Shown: in pieces, positions 23,259-34,890 of the stretch | How the letters are laid out: each line of letters opens with the position of its first letter | How positions within the stretch are numbered: the stretch's first letter is position 1 | NCBI GenBank assembly: GCA_034359265.1 | Contig: CP136896.1 | Span: 34,090,001-34,154,000 of the forward strand | Length of the DNA: 64,000 nucleotides | Origin: Canna indica | Lineage: Eukaryota; Streptophyta; Magnoliopsida; Zingiberales; Cannaceae | Reading direction: 5' to 3' | Program-made: the position numbers and the translations under genes | The notes under the pieces: generated by a model | What the model was told of the DNA's origin: nothing | The model's database searches: none | Seen by the model: only the letters and a program-made list of their open reading frames with translations

Positions 23259-23346
23259 TGCCTACTCCGCCCACTTCTGGAATATTATCAAGTTGTTCAA
23301 GCACTTCTGGAATATTATCAAGTTGTTCAAGCACTTCTGGAATATA
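23240..23346. repeat. Filler DNA at the deleted end of CACTA 2
   Basis: After TNP2 sequence ending GACAATG comes CCTACTCCGCCCA, close to the LTR words CCGCCTACTCCAC about 20 bp further on. Then come two more full copies and one partial copy of the 30-bp word beginning CTTCTGGAATATTATC, which is first present in the TNP2 gene at about 23214. The LTR then resumes at 23347. This pattern of templated local copies is typical of repair of a double-strand break. Confidence 0.85.
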
Positions 23347-24375
23347 TATAGTGGTTCGGCCAACACCGCCTACTCCACTACATTGGCTCCCCACCAAGGA
23401 TTTCTAACCAACTCTTTTATAGATAATGTGTTTCCCTTTGAATACAACCGATGACTCGCTTCTCAACCCTTTGACACTGCCTCACACCTATTCACCTAGG
23501 CAAAACACAATTCTAAAAAGAAAACCCTAAGTGTTTAACCTAGCACACCTAGCAAGCTAACAATGGAAACCTAGTTTAATAACAAGAAAAATAACAACAA
23601 AGAAGCTAAGAATTAAACCACACAAGTGAGCTCCCTTCCAAACCCTCCAAAGCCTCCAACTCGTCAAGATGTAGAGCTCGAAGTGAAGCCGAAGATGAGG
23701 CGAAAAGAATGCTTCGAGTAGATGAATGATCGTCGAAGCTTGTGCGATGAAATCCACTTGGGAAGGCTCAAGAACACTCTAGGAGATCTTCAATGAATGG
23801 TTAAAAACCTCTTGGAAGGTTGGTGAGGGGTATTTATAACCCCTCACTCGGCAGCTCCACCCAATGGCATTTTTTCTTCCCGTTGGGGATGCTCGATCGC
23901 TTGTCGGTCGATCGTCGATCGACCAAATGATCGACCTCCCAAGCGACCGCAGAAATCTACCACTTTTGGGCGCACTTCAGTCCACCGACTGGTCGGCCGA
24001 ATTGGCTACTGCCAATTCTTGGCTTCATTCGGTCGATCGATCGGTCGACCGAACCTAGGCAGAGACTGTTTCTTGGAGTTTTCTTCTTGCGCGCTTCACT
24101 TCCGGGTTTTGTTACCAAGTCTTGAATTGGATGATATTACAATTAGGCTTGGGATATATACCTAGAGACATATTTCATGAATTCTATTTCTAACTCTAGA
24201 TTTTCTACTCGATCTATGACGGAGCCATTTTTGTCGATTCTTGTTTTTCTCCGAACGAACTTCGCGCGCATATCGTAACCTCAACCTGAGATCAAACACT
24301 TGATAAACTCATTAGAATAAGTTTGTTATCATCAAAATCAAGATGATGACCAAGGTTGAAAACCTTAGTCCAACA
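23347..24375 (-). mobile_element. 5' LTR of family C copy 2, inner part
   Basis: This continues the LTR interrupted at 16605 and matches 12236-13267. It ends CCAACA at 24375. It has the palindrome motifs (23888-24050) and TATTTATA inside GAGGGG/CCCCTC (23825-23845). Immediately after it, family B LTR sequence starts within GCTTTTGTGTTTGAGG, so family C landed in a family B LTR. Confidence 0.92.
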
Positions 24376-24829
24376 GCTTTTGTGTTTGAGGCTTAATTCC
24401 ACCGGTGTAAATATAGTTTACTAGGATTAGTTGAGTTGTCCCTTATGGTTAAGGTGGAAGAGTGCTCTCAGTAAGAAGGCGGAGACTTCTGGGTGTAGAA
24501 GTGCCTTAGGTTGAGAGTGAGACTCTTCGGGTCAAAGTCTTCATTGTAAGGAAAACAAGATTAATCTAGTAAAGTTTAGTTTGGAAATCCTAAACGGGGT
24601 GCTTAGGTAGTGGAGTAGGCATTGGGGCCGAACCACTATAAATGATTGTGTTTGCATTCCTTCTACTTGTGTTTATTTCATTATCGTATTTACTTTGCTT
24701 CCGTTTGCTACTCAACTTGTAATTTGCCTAAGTAACCAAAGAAACGATTAAAACCGAATTTAGGCAAAAAGGTTAGTAAACATACTATTCACCCCCCACC
24801 CCCCCTCTAGTGTGGCCATTTCACCAATA
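24376..24829 (+). mobile_element. 5' LTR of family B element, 3' portion
   Basis: This matches the end of the LTR at 32037-32450 (ATTCCACCGGTG, GGTGGAAGAGTGCTCTC, GAGTAGGCATTGGGGCC) and ends near CACCAATA, followed by a primer-binding-site relic. It carries the hairpin CCTAAAC/GCTTAGG (24589-24607), one mismatch from the family form. Confidence 0.88.
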
Positions 24830-24830
24830 A

Positions 24831-24845
24831 TAGGTATCGGAGTGG
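24831..24845 (+). other. Primer-binding site relic, family B
   Basis: AGGTATCGGAGTGGG corresponds to TGGTATCAGAGCGGG (seen intact at 41185), with substitutions. It follows the LTR end and precedes gag by about 50 bp. Confidence 0.75.
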
Positions 24846-24897
24846 GTTGTGGATTGAGATTTCACCATCTCATCTACATCTTGCCTCGATCCGGAAA

Positions 24898-25989
24898 ATG
24901 ACACTAGAGAGTATGGCATTTGCACCACCTAGGTTTGATGAGAAAAATTTTGGTGTTTGGAAGAGTAGGATGTATACTTTTCTTAAAACACAAAGTTTAG
25001 ATCTATGGTGCATGCTAAAGAATGAATATGTTGAGCCCACCATTGACATTAATGATTGGACTCAAGAACAAATTAGATTGTTTGAATTGAATGCTAAAAC
25101 AACGCACTTTCTATATTGCTCATTCTCAAATGATATACTTGAAAAAGTTATACATTGTTCATCCGCATTCGATATTTGGGCTTGTTTAAACATGCTTTAC
25201 GATTATGCAAAAACCAAGGAGCTTATTACTTTCAATCAAGGAGGTGATGACAATTGTCATACCTCTAGTCCTAATGAAGTTTTTGATGCCCAAAGCTCAT
25301 TTAGTCAAAGGAACACCAAAAATCGGAAAAGAAAACTTAGGTGCTTCCTTTGCCAAGAGAAGGGACACAAGAAGAAGAATTGTCCACTCTTGAAGAAGAA
25401 ATCCAAAAAGAAGAATTTTGCTTCATCATACACATTCAAATCAAGTGAAGCCACTTCTAGACATGACGATGAAGCTACATCAAACTTTTTCCTCATAGGT
25501 CTTCAAGATGAGGTATATTCTCCATCTTCTAGTCATGTTCAAAATGTTAATTATAGTGATTCTAGTAGCTCTAAATCCCTTGATATGTCGTATGAAGAAC
25601 TACTAAAGATGTATGACTTGCTCATGAAAAAGAATAAGGAAAATAGGAAATTTAAGAAGAAAAATTTAAGTCTTAGTTCTCATGTGCATGAATTAGAAAA
25701 TGAAAAATTAAATACTAACTCTTTTTATTCTTGCCATGATGCTTTAAAACTTAAAATTAAGGACTTGAAACATAGAAATGAAGAATTAGAAATTGAGAAT
25801 GATGAGTTGTTAATTAAGATTTCAAAAAATAGAGATGACAATGAGAACACGAAAAATAATGTGAATCTCAATGGTAAGGATTGTACAAATGATTTCAAAT
25901 TGGAGCATGATATTTTGAGAAATGAAAATTGCTTGTTGAAATCTCAAATACAAGCTTTACACAAATCCATTAATGACATAAAAAATTAG
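24898..25989 (+). CDS. Gag-like protein of family B element (frame open to first stop)
   Basis: I chose the ATG at 24898 over the upstream one at 24847 because the related gag at 41251 starts at the same point (MTLESM.. versus MALESV..). The product is 363 aa. A DUF4219/UBN2-like N-terminus (FDEKNFGVWKSRMYTFL, HCSSAFDIWACLNMLYDYA) is followed by a CCHC knuckle CFLCQEKGHKKKNC at residues 149-162 between Lys-rich stretches. A Ser-rich segment and a long coiled coil then run to the end. Gag would build the particle and bind RNA. The 5' LTR and primer site lie just upstream. No protease, integrase or RT follows. Confidence 0.82.
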   Translation: MTLESMAFAPPRFDEKNFGVWKSRMYTFLKTQSLDLWCMLKNEYVEPTIDINDWTQEQIRLFELNAKTTHFLYCSFSNDILEKVIHCSSAFDIWACLNMLYDYAKTKELITFNQGGDDNCHTSSPNEVFDAQSSFSQRNTKNRKRKLRCFLCQEKGHKKKNCPLLKKKSKKKNFASSYTFKSSEATSRHDDEATSNFFLIGLQDEVYSPSSSHVQNVNYSDSSSSKSLDMSYEELLKMYDLLMKKNKENRKFKKKNLSLSSHVHELENEKLNTNSFYSCHDALKLKIKDLKHRNEELEIENDELLIKISKNRDDNENTKNNVNLNGKDCTNDFKLEHDILRNENCLLKSQIQALHKSINDIKN

Positions 25990-25998
25990 GTTGTTTTC

Positions 25999-26314
25999 TT
26001 GAGTAGGAAAACTAGTAATTTATCACATGCTTCATCTTTTAGAAATCCTAGGAAGAAAAATGTTCCATCTAAGAATGCTAATGCTCATCATGTTTCTCAT
26101 GCCAAGCATTCTAACATTAGACCTCATGATCATAAGAATGGTAAAAAAAAAAGAATTCCATGGTCATTGCTTTTGTTGTGGCATGTGTGGGCATGCAATT
26201 TATGATTGTGCTTTTAAAGTGAACCCTAGTGTTGTTAAGATAATTTGGGTACCTAAGCCCACCCCTAAGGACCCAAAGTCATTTGGGTACCAAAAATTTC
26301 ATACTCTATTGTAG
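25999..26314 (+). pseudogene. Gag C-terminal extension of family B, frameshifted
   Basis: After the stop at 25989 the reading continues in another frame with a second CCHC knuckle, CFCCGMCGHAIYDC, followed by IWVPKPTPKDPKSFGYQK. The same arrangement is in the family C gag (14740-14920), where it is in frame with the rest. This is therefore the broken 3' end of gag. Confidence 0.75.
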
Positions 26315-29140
26315 GGGGAGCTACCACACAAGGGTGAGATGAAGTTGGTCGATTGAAGTTGCTTAGGGATTCAAAGATTGTACCATTTCAAAGTTGCAAC
26401 TTCAAGTCATCATGATGCCTTGGGTAATGAAATTGTTGGCATCAAATACTTTGGTATCATCTACTATACCTACTTGTTTAAACTAGAGTTGGAGTTTTGA
26501 TATATGCTTAATATTAGTATATTTTCCGCTCTTGATATGAGTTTCAAAAAGGTTTTTTGATTTTTCAATTTCCGGTCTCTTCGAAGACCTATGTAGCCTA
26601 TAACGGGCTCATGCGACCTTGCGGTTCTAAATCGAAGGCTCATTTTATCCTTTCGGTTTTCAACCAATAGGAAGGGTTGGAGATCTTAATTTTCAAATAT
26701 TTCATATTTTGAGATCTCTTGATTCGTTTCGGATTCATGATAATATATTTTGAAATGGATTTCAAACTATTTAGCAAAGTGGACTTTGAAAATGATACTT
26801 GATTCTTCTCTTCGCTATTTGGTTTGGGTTGCTTGCTAGTAGCTTTATTTTCATTAAATCTACTAATGGAGTCTACTTGCAAGTTAAAAATGTTGATGGA
26901 AGGCTATCTAGTAGATTGAATTTCGAAAGAAAATGACAAGTTTGGCAATTTTCTAGAATGAGGTATGGTTTTGGTTTTGCAAAATCTTATTACAATACTT
27001 GAATATTCATGCATTAATGATGTCTCTATACTCATGATCGATTTTGCATGATAAATCTATGAAATTTCATGAGTAGGTAAAATTTGGAGACTTAGGCAAT
27101 TTCATAATATCGATAATTGAATGAAACTTGTTCTAGGTTAAAATTCATATTAGAGACCTCATTTTGAGTTAGTGGTTGACAAACATATTTAGATACACAT
27201 ATCACATGAGTCTAGGTATTTAAACTTGAAAATTCATGTCTCGATGAACAATGTGATAACTAGATCACTTTAGGGGACTTAAACTTGGAAAGTTTGACCC
27301 AAGTTAACAAATCAACTTGGACACTTCATTTTAAGTCCAAACTTCATAAACATATTTAGATTTACTCATGTTAGATGTCCATGTGTTTAAATTTGAAAAG
27401 CCATGAGTAAATGATAAGATTGACACTTAACAAGTTTCATGATATCTAGTTTAGTTTTGAATGAAACCATACTAGGTTGATATCTTTACTTAAGGATACA
27501 ATTTTCATTCCAAAATTGACATACACTCTTTACATGACCATTATGTGGTGTCATAAAAGTTTGAATGAAAACTAAGCTCGTTTTGAATATAACTAAAAAT
27601 TATGAAAATGCCATTAAAAATTTAGTATTTTTAGTTATTTCTAGAAAAATGTAGAAAAATCATTTTTAACTGATTCTTGAAACTGCATCTTCAATGAAAA
27701 ATCTAGTTTCTTTAATAAAAATTTCAGAAATTTTCATCAAGAATCATATTTATAATGGAATTTTGAAGTTGGATTTCAAAAGTACAAAGTATCACCTTCT
27801 TGAAATATCAATTTTTCCGATACTTTGATTTTTCGTCGAAAACTTCAAATGAAACTTTGTGCATACTATTTTGATTTCATTTCTAATATTTTTTTCACTA
27901 TTCTTTGAGTGAAATCATTTCTAAAAATGATTTTGATCCCTTAAGCGATATCTTGAAAATGAGTTTTTGGTTGAAATCGAAATCGGTTTAAAAATAGACT
28001 TAGAAAATTCATTTTGAGTTCAAACTTGGTACATTCATTTCCAATGATCATTCAGCGATATCTGGAAAGTTTGAATAAAAAATGATAGCTTTCGAAAAAA
28101 TACCTAAAATATACGAAAATGCCACTAGACTTTTAGGAATTTTAAGAATTTTTAGAAAACTGATTTTTTACTGATTCTTGAACCTGTAGATTCCTTGAAA
28201 AATCTAATTTCTACAGTTAAAGTTTCAAAAAAATTCGTCAAGAATATGATTTAAAAGTTTAATTTTTGTAAACTTGAAGTATACTTTGACCTAAGTCAAC
28301 AAAGTGACTTAGAAACCTCATTTTAAGTCCAAACATGATCAATATACTTAGATTCACTCATGTTAGATATCTAGGTACCTAAAATTGAGAATACATGAGT
28401 AGATAGCAAAATTTGATACTTGGCCATTTTCATATTTTCATGCCTACTTTGAATGAAATCGTGCTAAGTTCATATCTTGATCAAACGACATTATTTTCAC
28501 TTCAAACTTAATATACATGTTTTACATGATCATAACTTGGTATTTTGAAAGTTTGAATGAAATATAGAAATATCATGAAAGACTCACTTATTTACGAAAA
28601 TGCCACTAAACTACCACTCTTCTCAACATACTCATTTTTTTGGATACTTTGGGTTTTCGTTGAAATTTTCAAATGAGACTTGAAGTATGATATTTTAAAT
28701 TCACTTATGGTATCGTTCTACTCATTTGATAAGAAAAATCATTTCTAAAGTAATTTTTTACTATTTGACAGATACTTGAAAATATTGATACTTAAGTTAC
28801 TACATGATTCTTGGTTTTGGATTTCATTTATCATTTCACGATATCATGTATGACTTAGTCTCTTATTTGATGTTTGGCTTTCATCCCTTGAGTTGAGACT
28901 TTTGCGGTTTTGAAAAATCTTTTAGAGTTTCAACTTTGACTTTTGATTGATTTTTCTTGCCCTTTTTGAGTGATGTCAAAAGGGGGAGAAAAATCTAGGT
29001 AAAATGAGAAGAAAATATAGGAAACCATGCATATAGATAGGGGGAGTTTATTTTCATAGAAATGCATGTTGATAGGGGGAGAAATCCCATGTTTGATATC
29101 CTCTATGCTTAATTGTAAATATTTTCTTAAGGATATTTGT
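26315..29140 (+). other. Non-coding interior of family B element
   Basis: These 2.8 kb of AT-rich DNA have no frame with pol motifs. They hold diverged direct repeats of roughly 130-150 bp (about 27130, 27290 and 28280), each around TTTTAAGTCCAAAC and TCATGTTAGAT. Two copies carry a hairpin: CCAAGTT/AACTTGG (27301-27322) and CTAAGTC/GACTTAG (28291-28312), both with an 8-nt loop. Closely related sequence fills the same place in element D. Confidence 0.75.
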
Positions 29141-29152
29141 AAAGGGGGAGAT
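29141..29152 (+). other. Polypurine tract, family B
   Basis: AAAGGGGGAGAT directly precedes the 3' LTR start TGTTGG, the normal plus-strand primer position. An upstream purine tract AAAAGGGGGAGAAA lies near 28978. Confidence 0.88.
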
Positions 29153-30336
29153 TGTTGGCCTAAGGTTTTCTACCTTGGTATTAATCTCGGTTTTGAAGAT
29201 AACAAACATGGAACTAATATTTCATTGAGAAATATTTTTAGGTTCCAAGTCAGTTAGCACACGACGTCCGTGATCGAAAAAATCGAAGAAATTAGCAAGG
29301 ACGCTCGTCGACGCTTGGGATACTTCGGGAAGTTAAAATTTAGGTCTAGGGTGTCTAGTTTATGTTGTAAATCCTCATGATAATGCATAAGAACCCAAAA
29401 ACCAAACCCGAACCCCAAAATATGAAAAACCGACAAATTAGAAAATGACCTTGGAATTTACTAAGCCTAGGGAGCTCCTTGGAGGGCTATATGACCTAGA
29501 CATTTTCTTGGCATCAAAAATGCCGGTAATTGTTCATTAGGTAAAAACTAGTAAATGATATATTTTTAAGGATTTTTTAGAAGTCTTTAGCCTACCCATA
29601 CTTGACCAGAAAGATTAGAAAATTTCTGTTTTTCGAAAATTTGTACTAGACCCCAAAAGTTAGATTTTGATTCTTAAGGATTTTGATTTTTTAGATATTT
29701 TTATTGAATCCAAATGGGGGGTAATCCTTATATAACGTTTATATTTTAAAGTTATAAACTTCTTAGTGAAGACGGAACCCAGAATCGAGCCAAACCAAGC
29801 AATTTGCCCAGTTTCGATCGACTAGTCAGTCGACTAAATGTTGCCAAAAACTAGCAGTTGGCAAGTCGGTCGACCGAACGGTCAACCGAAGTGTGCCAGA
29901 AAGCAGTAGTATGCCTTCAGTCGCTCAGTCAATCGATCGACGATCTACTGGACCTGCGACCGGATGGGGAAAATGGCTAGTTTCCTATTCGTTGAGTTGG
30001 GTGTTTCATGCCAACTCTTCATGGCTTATAAATACCAATCCATAGGAGTCTTTACTCTATGATCTATGATTCTATTGAGCCATTCTTGATCATCCTCAAA
30101 GCATTTCTTGAGCCATCCCTTTGAAAACCCCAGTTTCCATGATACATCCTTGATCTTGCCTTCAAGCTTTGAACGATTCATCGTTGAGGCATCAAGAGGA
30201 ACTAGGACTCGTGTTTGGAGCTAAGTATTTATTGTATTATTTATTTGCTCTATTATTTGTGTATTTTTATGATTTATTTCAGTGTATTTGAGCTTGTAAA
30301 GACCTAGGTTGTTAGGTCTTGAAATTGGGTGGTTGC
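29153..30336 (+). mobile_element. 3' LTR of family B element, first part
   Basis: The LTR starts TGTTGGCCTAAGG after the polypurine tract and continues past the palindrome array (29815-29960) and TATAAATA (30027-30034). It is interrupted at GTTGC by a nested solo LTR and resumes at 32034. Confidence 0.92.
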
Positions 30337-32028
30337 TGTTGGCTTAAGGTTTTCAACCTTAGGCTTAATCTCGGTTTTGATGATAACAAACATGAAACTA
30401 ATGGTTTATTGAGAAATCTTTCAGGTTCCATATCGGTTAGCGCTCGACGTCCCCAATCGGAAATATTGAAGAAATCGAAGAAATCAGAGAAATCGGAGAA
30501 ATCGGCAAGGACGCTCGTCGGCGCTCGGATTCATCGGGAAGTTAAAGTTTAGGTCTAGGATGTCTAGTTTATTATGTAATCCTCATGATGATGCATAGGA
30601 CCCCTAAAACCAAACCTGAACCCCTAAATATGAAAACCCGAAAATCGCCTTGAAACTCACTAAGCCTAGGGAGCTCCTTGGATGGCTATATGACCTAGAT
30701 AGTTTCTTGTCATAAAAAATGGCGGTAATTGTTCCTTGGATTAAAACAAGATAATGAGGTATTTTTTTAGGAATTTTTGGAAGCCTTTGCCCTACCCTTA
30801 TTTGACCCGAAAAATTAGAAAAGTTCCGTTTTCAGAAAATTTGTACTAGACCCCAAAAACTAGATTTTGATTTTTTAGATATTTTTATTGAATCCAAATG
30901 GGGGGTAATCCGTATATAACATTTAAAGTTATTAGCGAAGACGGAACTAGAAAACAAACAAACAAAACCAAACTGCACAGTCCAGACTAGGTTCGGTCGA
31001 CCGGTCGGTCGACCGAAAGCTGCCAAAAGCTGGCAGTAGGTGATTCGATCGATCGGTCGGTTGACCGAAGTGTGCCAAAAATAGGCAGTAGGGTCTTCGA
31101 TCGACCGATCGATTGACCAGATTGCAGAGAAAAAGAATGGCGACTGCAGCTCATGCGTCGGTCGAACAATCGATCGACCAAATTGCGGATCGCAAGTCTC
31201 ACGACTCATTCAGTCGACCCGTTGGTCGATCGAACAGAGTGTTTAGGCGAGCGGTCGTTGGCTGTCGATCGGTCGGTCGATCGATGATCGACCGGACAAG
31301 CGTCCGAACGGCTGTAACAGCTAGTTTTTAGCCCGTTGAGCTGTCGTTTCTTTGAGAGGTTATAAATATCCCTCATCTAACACCTTTAATCCCTCTTACG
31401 GATTTAATTGAGCATTTCTAGAAGTGATTTGAGCCTTCAAAAAGAAATAATTGTTGCGCCATGTTCTTCCGTCAACATCCTTCTCAAGCGCCCAGTTATG
31501 TTCCTCAACTCTACTACGATTCAAGTTCATCTACTGGTTGAGTTGAAGGCTTGCGAAAATAGCGTTGGTCCTTCTTTCAATTCTCAGCTCTTTTTCTTGT
31601 ATTTGAAGATTTATTTCAAACTATTTTATATGTAATAGCTTGCTAGGTGTGCTAGAGAAACACTTAGGGTTAGACTTTGTAGATTTGTGTTTTGCCTAGG
31701 TGAATAGGTTTGAAGAGTTCTCAAAGAGGTGAGAATTGTGTCCTCAGTTGTATTCAAAGGAAAACACAAGTTCTATATAGTAGTTGGTTAGAAATCCTTG
31801 GTGTGGAACCAAGGTAGTGGACTAGGCAATTGGCCGAACCACTATAAACACTTGTGTTAGCATTGTCAGTTGCTTGTGCTTATTGCTCTGTATTTATTGC
31901 TTCCACGTGCTAAAAATATCGTACTTAGCCTAACTAATCAAGAAACGATTAAAATCGAAGTTAGGCAAATTAATAGATTAACACAGTATTCACCCCCCTC
32001 CCCCTCTAGTGTGCCATTTCAACCAACA
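30337..32028 (+). mobile_element. Nested solo LTR
   Basis: This 1,692-bp LTR starts TGTTGGCTTAAGG and ends ACCAACA. The 5-bp duplication GTTGC lies at 30332-30336 and 32029-32033. The uninterrupted site (GGTTGCCTTTGTG) is visible at 11222. It holds a GGTCGACCG-type array (30985-31290), TATAAATA (31361) and a hairpin CCTTGGT/ACCAAGG (31796-31814). It differs from family A and B LTRs in much of its length, so it is a separate family. Confidence 0.95.
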
Positions 32029-32033
32029 GTTGC

Positions 32034-32459
32034 CTTTGTGTTTGAGGCTTAATTCCACCGGTGTAAACATAGTTTACAAGGATTAGTTGAGTTGTCCCTT
32101 AGGGTTGAGGTGGAAGAGTGCTCTCGGTAAGAAGGCGGAGACTTTAGGGTGTGGAAGTGCCTTAGGTTGAGAGTGAGACTCTTCGGGTCATAGTCCTCGT
32201 TGTAAGAAAAACAAGATTAATCTAGTAAAGTTTAGTTTGGAAATCCTAAGCGGTGTGCTTAGGTAATGGAGTAGGCATTGGGGCCGAATCACTATAAATG
32301 ATTGTGTGTGCATTGCTTCTACTTGTGTTTATTTCATTGTCGTATTTACTTTGCTTCTGTTTGCTACTCAACTTGTAATTTGCCTAAGTAACCAAAGAAA
32401 CGATTAAAACCAGATTTAGGCAAAAAGATTAGTAAACACACTATTCACCCCCCCCCCTC
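32034..32459 (+). mobile_element. 3' LTR of family B element, second part, end truncated
   Basis: This continues the LTR after the nested insertion and carries CCTAAGC/GCTTAGG (32245-32263). It should end CTCTAGTGTGGCCATTTCACCAACA-like, but it stops in a C run at about 32455 and goes straight to rDNA spacer repeats, so the last 25-30 bp and any target duplication are lost. Confidence 0.88.
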
Positions 32460-34890
32460 ACAAACAAGCCGAGCGACATGAGCGAAAATCGAGCGAAACG
32501 TCCAGCATGACATTTTTTTCGTTCGCACAATCGAGCGACGGCCCAGCCACATCCCAACCACCACCATCCAAAGCCCAGCCACGACTGAGCGACGATTGTG
32601 CGACGGCCGAGCGACATGAATGACAACCAAGCGAAACGAGCAGCATGACATTTTTTCGTTCGCACAGTCGAGCGATGGCACAGCCATAACCCAGCCACGG
32701 CTGGGCGATGACTGAGCGATGGCCAAGCGACATGATCGACAGTCGAGTGAAACGTCTAGCATGACATATTTTTCATTCGCACGGTCGAGCTACGGCCCAG
32801 CCACGGCCCTGCCACGACCGAGCGACAACTGAGCGATGGCCGAGCGACATGAGCGACAGTCGATTAAAACATCCAGAATGACATTTATTCCATTCGCACA
32901 ATCGAGCGGCGGCCCAGCCACAACCCATCCATAGCCCAGCCATGGATGAGCGATGACTATGCGACGGCCGAGGGACATCAGTGACAGCTAAGAGAAACGA
33001 GCAGCGTGACATTTTTTTCATTCGCACGATCGAGCGACGACATAGCCACAGCCCAGCCACGACCGAGCGATGGCCGAGTGACATGAGCGATGGCCGAGTG
33101 AAACGTCCAGCATGACATATTTTTCATTTGCACAGTCGAGCGACAGCCCAGCCATGGTTGAGCGATGACTGTGCAATGGTCGAGCAACATAAGCGACAAC
33201 CGAGAGAAACGAGCAGGATGACTTTTTTTTTCGTTCGCATGGTCGAGCGATGACTTAGCCACAGCCCAGCCACTACCGAGCAACGACTGAGCGATGGACG
33301 AGCAACAGCCGAGCAAAATGTCTGGCATGACATTTTTTTTGTTCGCACAGTCGAGCGACGGCCCATCCATAGCCCATCCACAGCCCATCCATAGCCCAGC
33401 CACGACCTAGCGACGATTGTGCGACGGCCGAGCAACATGAGCAACAGCCGAGCGGAACGAGCAGCATGAAATTTTTTTTGTTCGCACGGCCTAGCAATGA
33501 CTGGGTGACGGCCGAGCGACATGAGCAACAGCCTAGCTAAACATCCATCATGACATTTTTTCATTCGCACGGTCGAGCAAAGGCCCAGCCACAGCCCTGC
33601 CACGACCGAGCGACGATTGAGCGATGGCCGAGCGACATGAGCGACAGCCAAGCGAAATGTCCATCGTGACATTTTTTCATTCGGACAATCGAGTGACGGC
33701 CCAGCGATAGCCCAGCCACGACTGAGCGACGGTTGTGCGATGATTGTGCGATGACCAAGTGACATGAGTGACAGTCGAGCGAAACGAGTAGCATGACATT
33801 TTTTTTGTTCGTACGTTCGAGCGACATCACAGCCACATCCTAGCCACGGCCGAGCGATGACTGAGCGATGGACGAGCGACATGAGCGATAGCCAAGCGAA
33901 ACGTCCAGCATGATATTTTTTTCGTTCGCACAGTCGAGCGATGGCCCAGCCACAGCCAAGAGATGACTAAGCGGTGCCCAAGCAACAGTCGAGCAAAACG
34001 TCCAGCATGACATTTTTTTTGTTCACAGAGTCGAACGACGCCCCAACCACACCACAGCCACGGCCCTTCCACGGTCGAGCGATGATTAAGCGATGGCCGA
34101 GTGACATGAACAACATGACATTTATTCTGTTCACACGATCGAGCGATGGCCCAGCCACAGCACAGCCACAACCGAGCGACGACAATGCGACAGCTGAGCT
34201 AAATGTCCAGCATGACATTTTTTTTGTTTGCACAGTCGAGCGACAGCCCAACCATAGCCTAGCCATGGCCGAGCGACGACTGAGCAATGGTCGAGCGACA
34301 TGAGCAACAGCCGAGCGGCATGAGCAGCATGACATTTTTTCCATTCGCATGGTCGAGCGACTGCCTAGCCACAGCCCATCCACGGCTGAGCGACGAGTGA
34401 GCAATGGCCGAGCGACATGAGCGACACCCGAGTGAAATGAGCAGCATGACATTTTTTTTCATTCGCACGATCGATCGATGACCCAGCCACAACCTCGCCA
34501 CGACCGAACGATGACGGAGCAATGGCCGAGTGACATGAGCGACAATCGAGCGAATCGAGCAGCATGACATTTTTTTTCGATCGCACGGTCGAGCGATGGC
34601 CCCGCTAAGGCGCATCCACGACCGAGCGATGGTCGAGCGACATGAGCGACGATTTTGCCATCACCCAGCTACAATCGAGCGACGTGATCAATGGCTGTGC
34701 GACAACCCAATCATGGCTGAGCGATGAGTGAGTGATTGCCGAGCGACATGAGCAACTACCGAGCGACATCAGCGACAGCTGTGCCACAGCCCAACCATGG
34801 GCGAACAACGACTGAGCGATGGTCGAGCGACGTGAGCGACAGCCCAGCGACAGATGAGAGATGACCATGCGACATGAGCTACGGCCGAGT
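32460..34890 (-). repeat. rDNA IGS subrepeats, class 1 (about 19 copies, mean about 114 bp)
   Basis: The landmark ATGACATTTTTT or a close variant occurs at 32507, 32645, 32761, 32878, 33006, 33112, 33218, 33327, 33466, 33550, 33666, 33793, 33910, 34007, 34115, 34212, 34329, 34445 and 34564. Spacings run from 84 to 139 with a mean of 114. Between landmarks lie short words of the type CGAGCGACGG, CCAGCCACG and GAGCGACATGAGCGAC. From 34600 to 34890 only the short words persist. It lies between the 26S 3' end and the transposon block, as expected of rDNA spacer. Open frames through it are artefacts of a repeat without stops. Confidence 0.92.

Larger units (their letters stand above)
16606..23346 (-). 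mobile_element. CACTA (En/Spm) transposon 2, right end deleted
   Basis: The left end reads CACTACAACAGAT. Subterminal motifs based on GCCACGA and TCGTGGC are dense in 16620-17520. Genes run on the minus strand: a TNP2-type transposase (right) and a Transposase_24-type second gene (left). The right terminus is missing: at 23258-23346 the TNP2 gene breaks into filler DNA and the LTR resumes. Judging from LTR alignment, insertion was after TAT (16603-16605), and TAT also precedes the resumed LTR. Loss of one end makes it immobile. Confidence 0.9.

Noticed and set aside
11223..24510. The two partial B LTRs as halves of one interrupted LTR
   Set aside because: They overlap by about 135 bp, far more than a target duplication, so two copies or a rearrangement are needed.
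33124..33882. Long open frames on the minus strand through the spacer repeats (also 9776-10240, 9907-10482, 33967-34452)
   Set aside because: They follow a tandem repeat whose unit happens to lack stops; the products are repetitive Arg/Ser/Ala/Cys-rich and occur in several frames at once.
32460..34890. CRISPR-like array
   Set aside because: Repeats diverge throughout, there are no constant repeats with unique spacers, and the context is plant rDNA.
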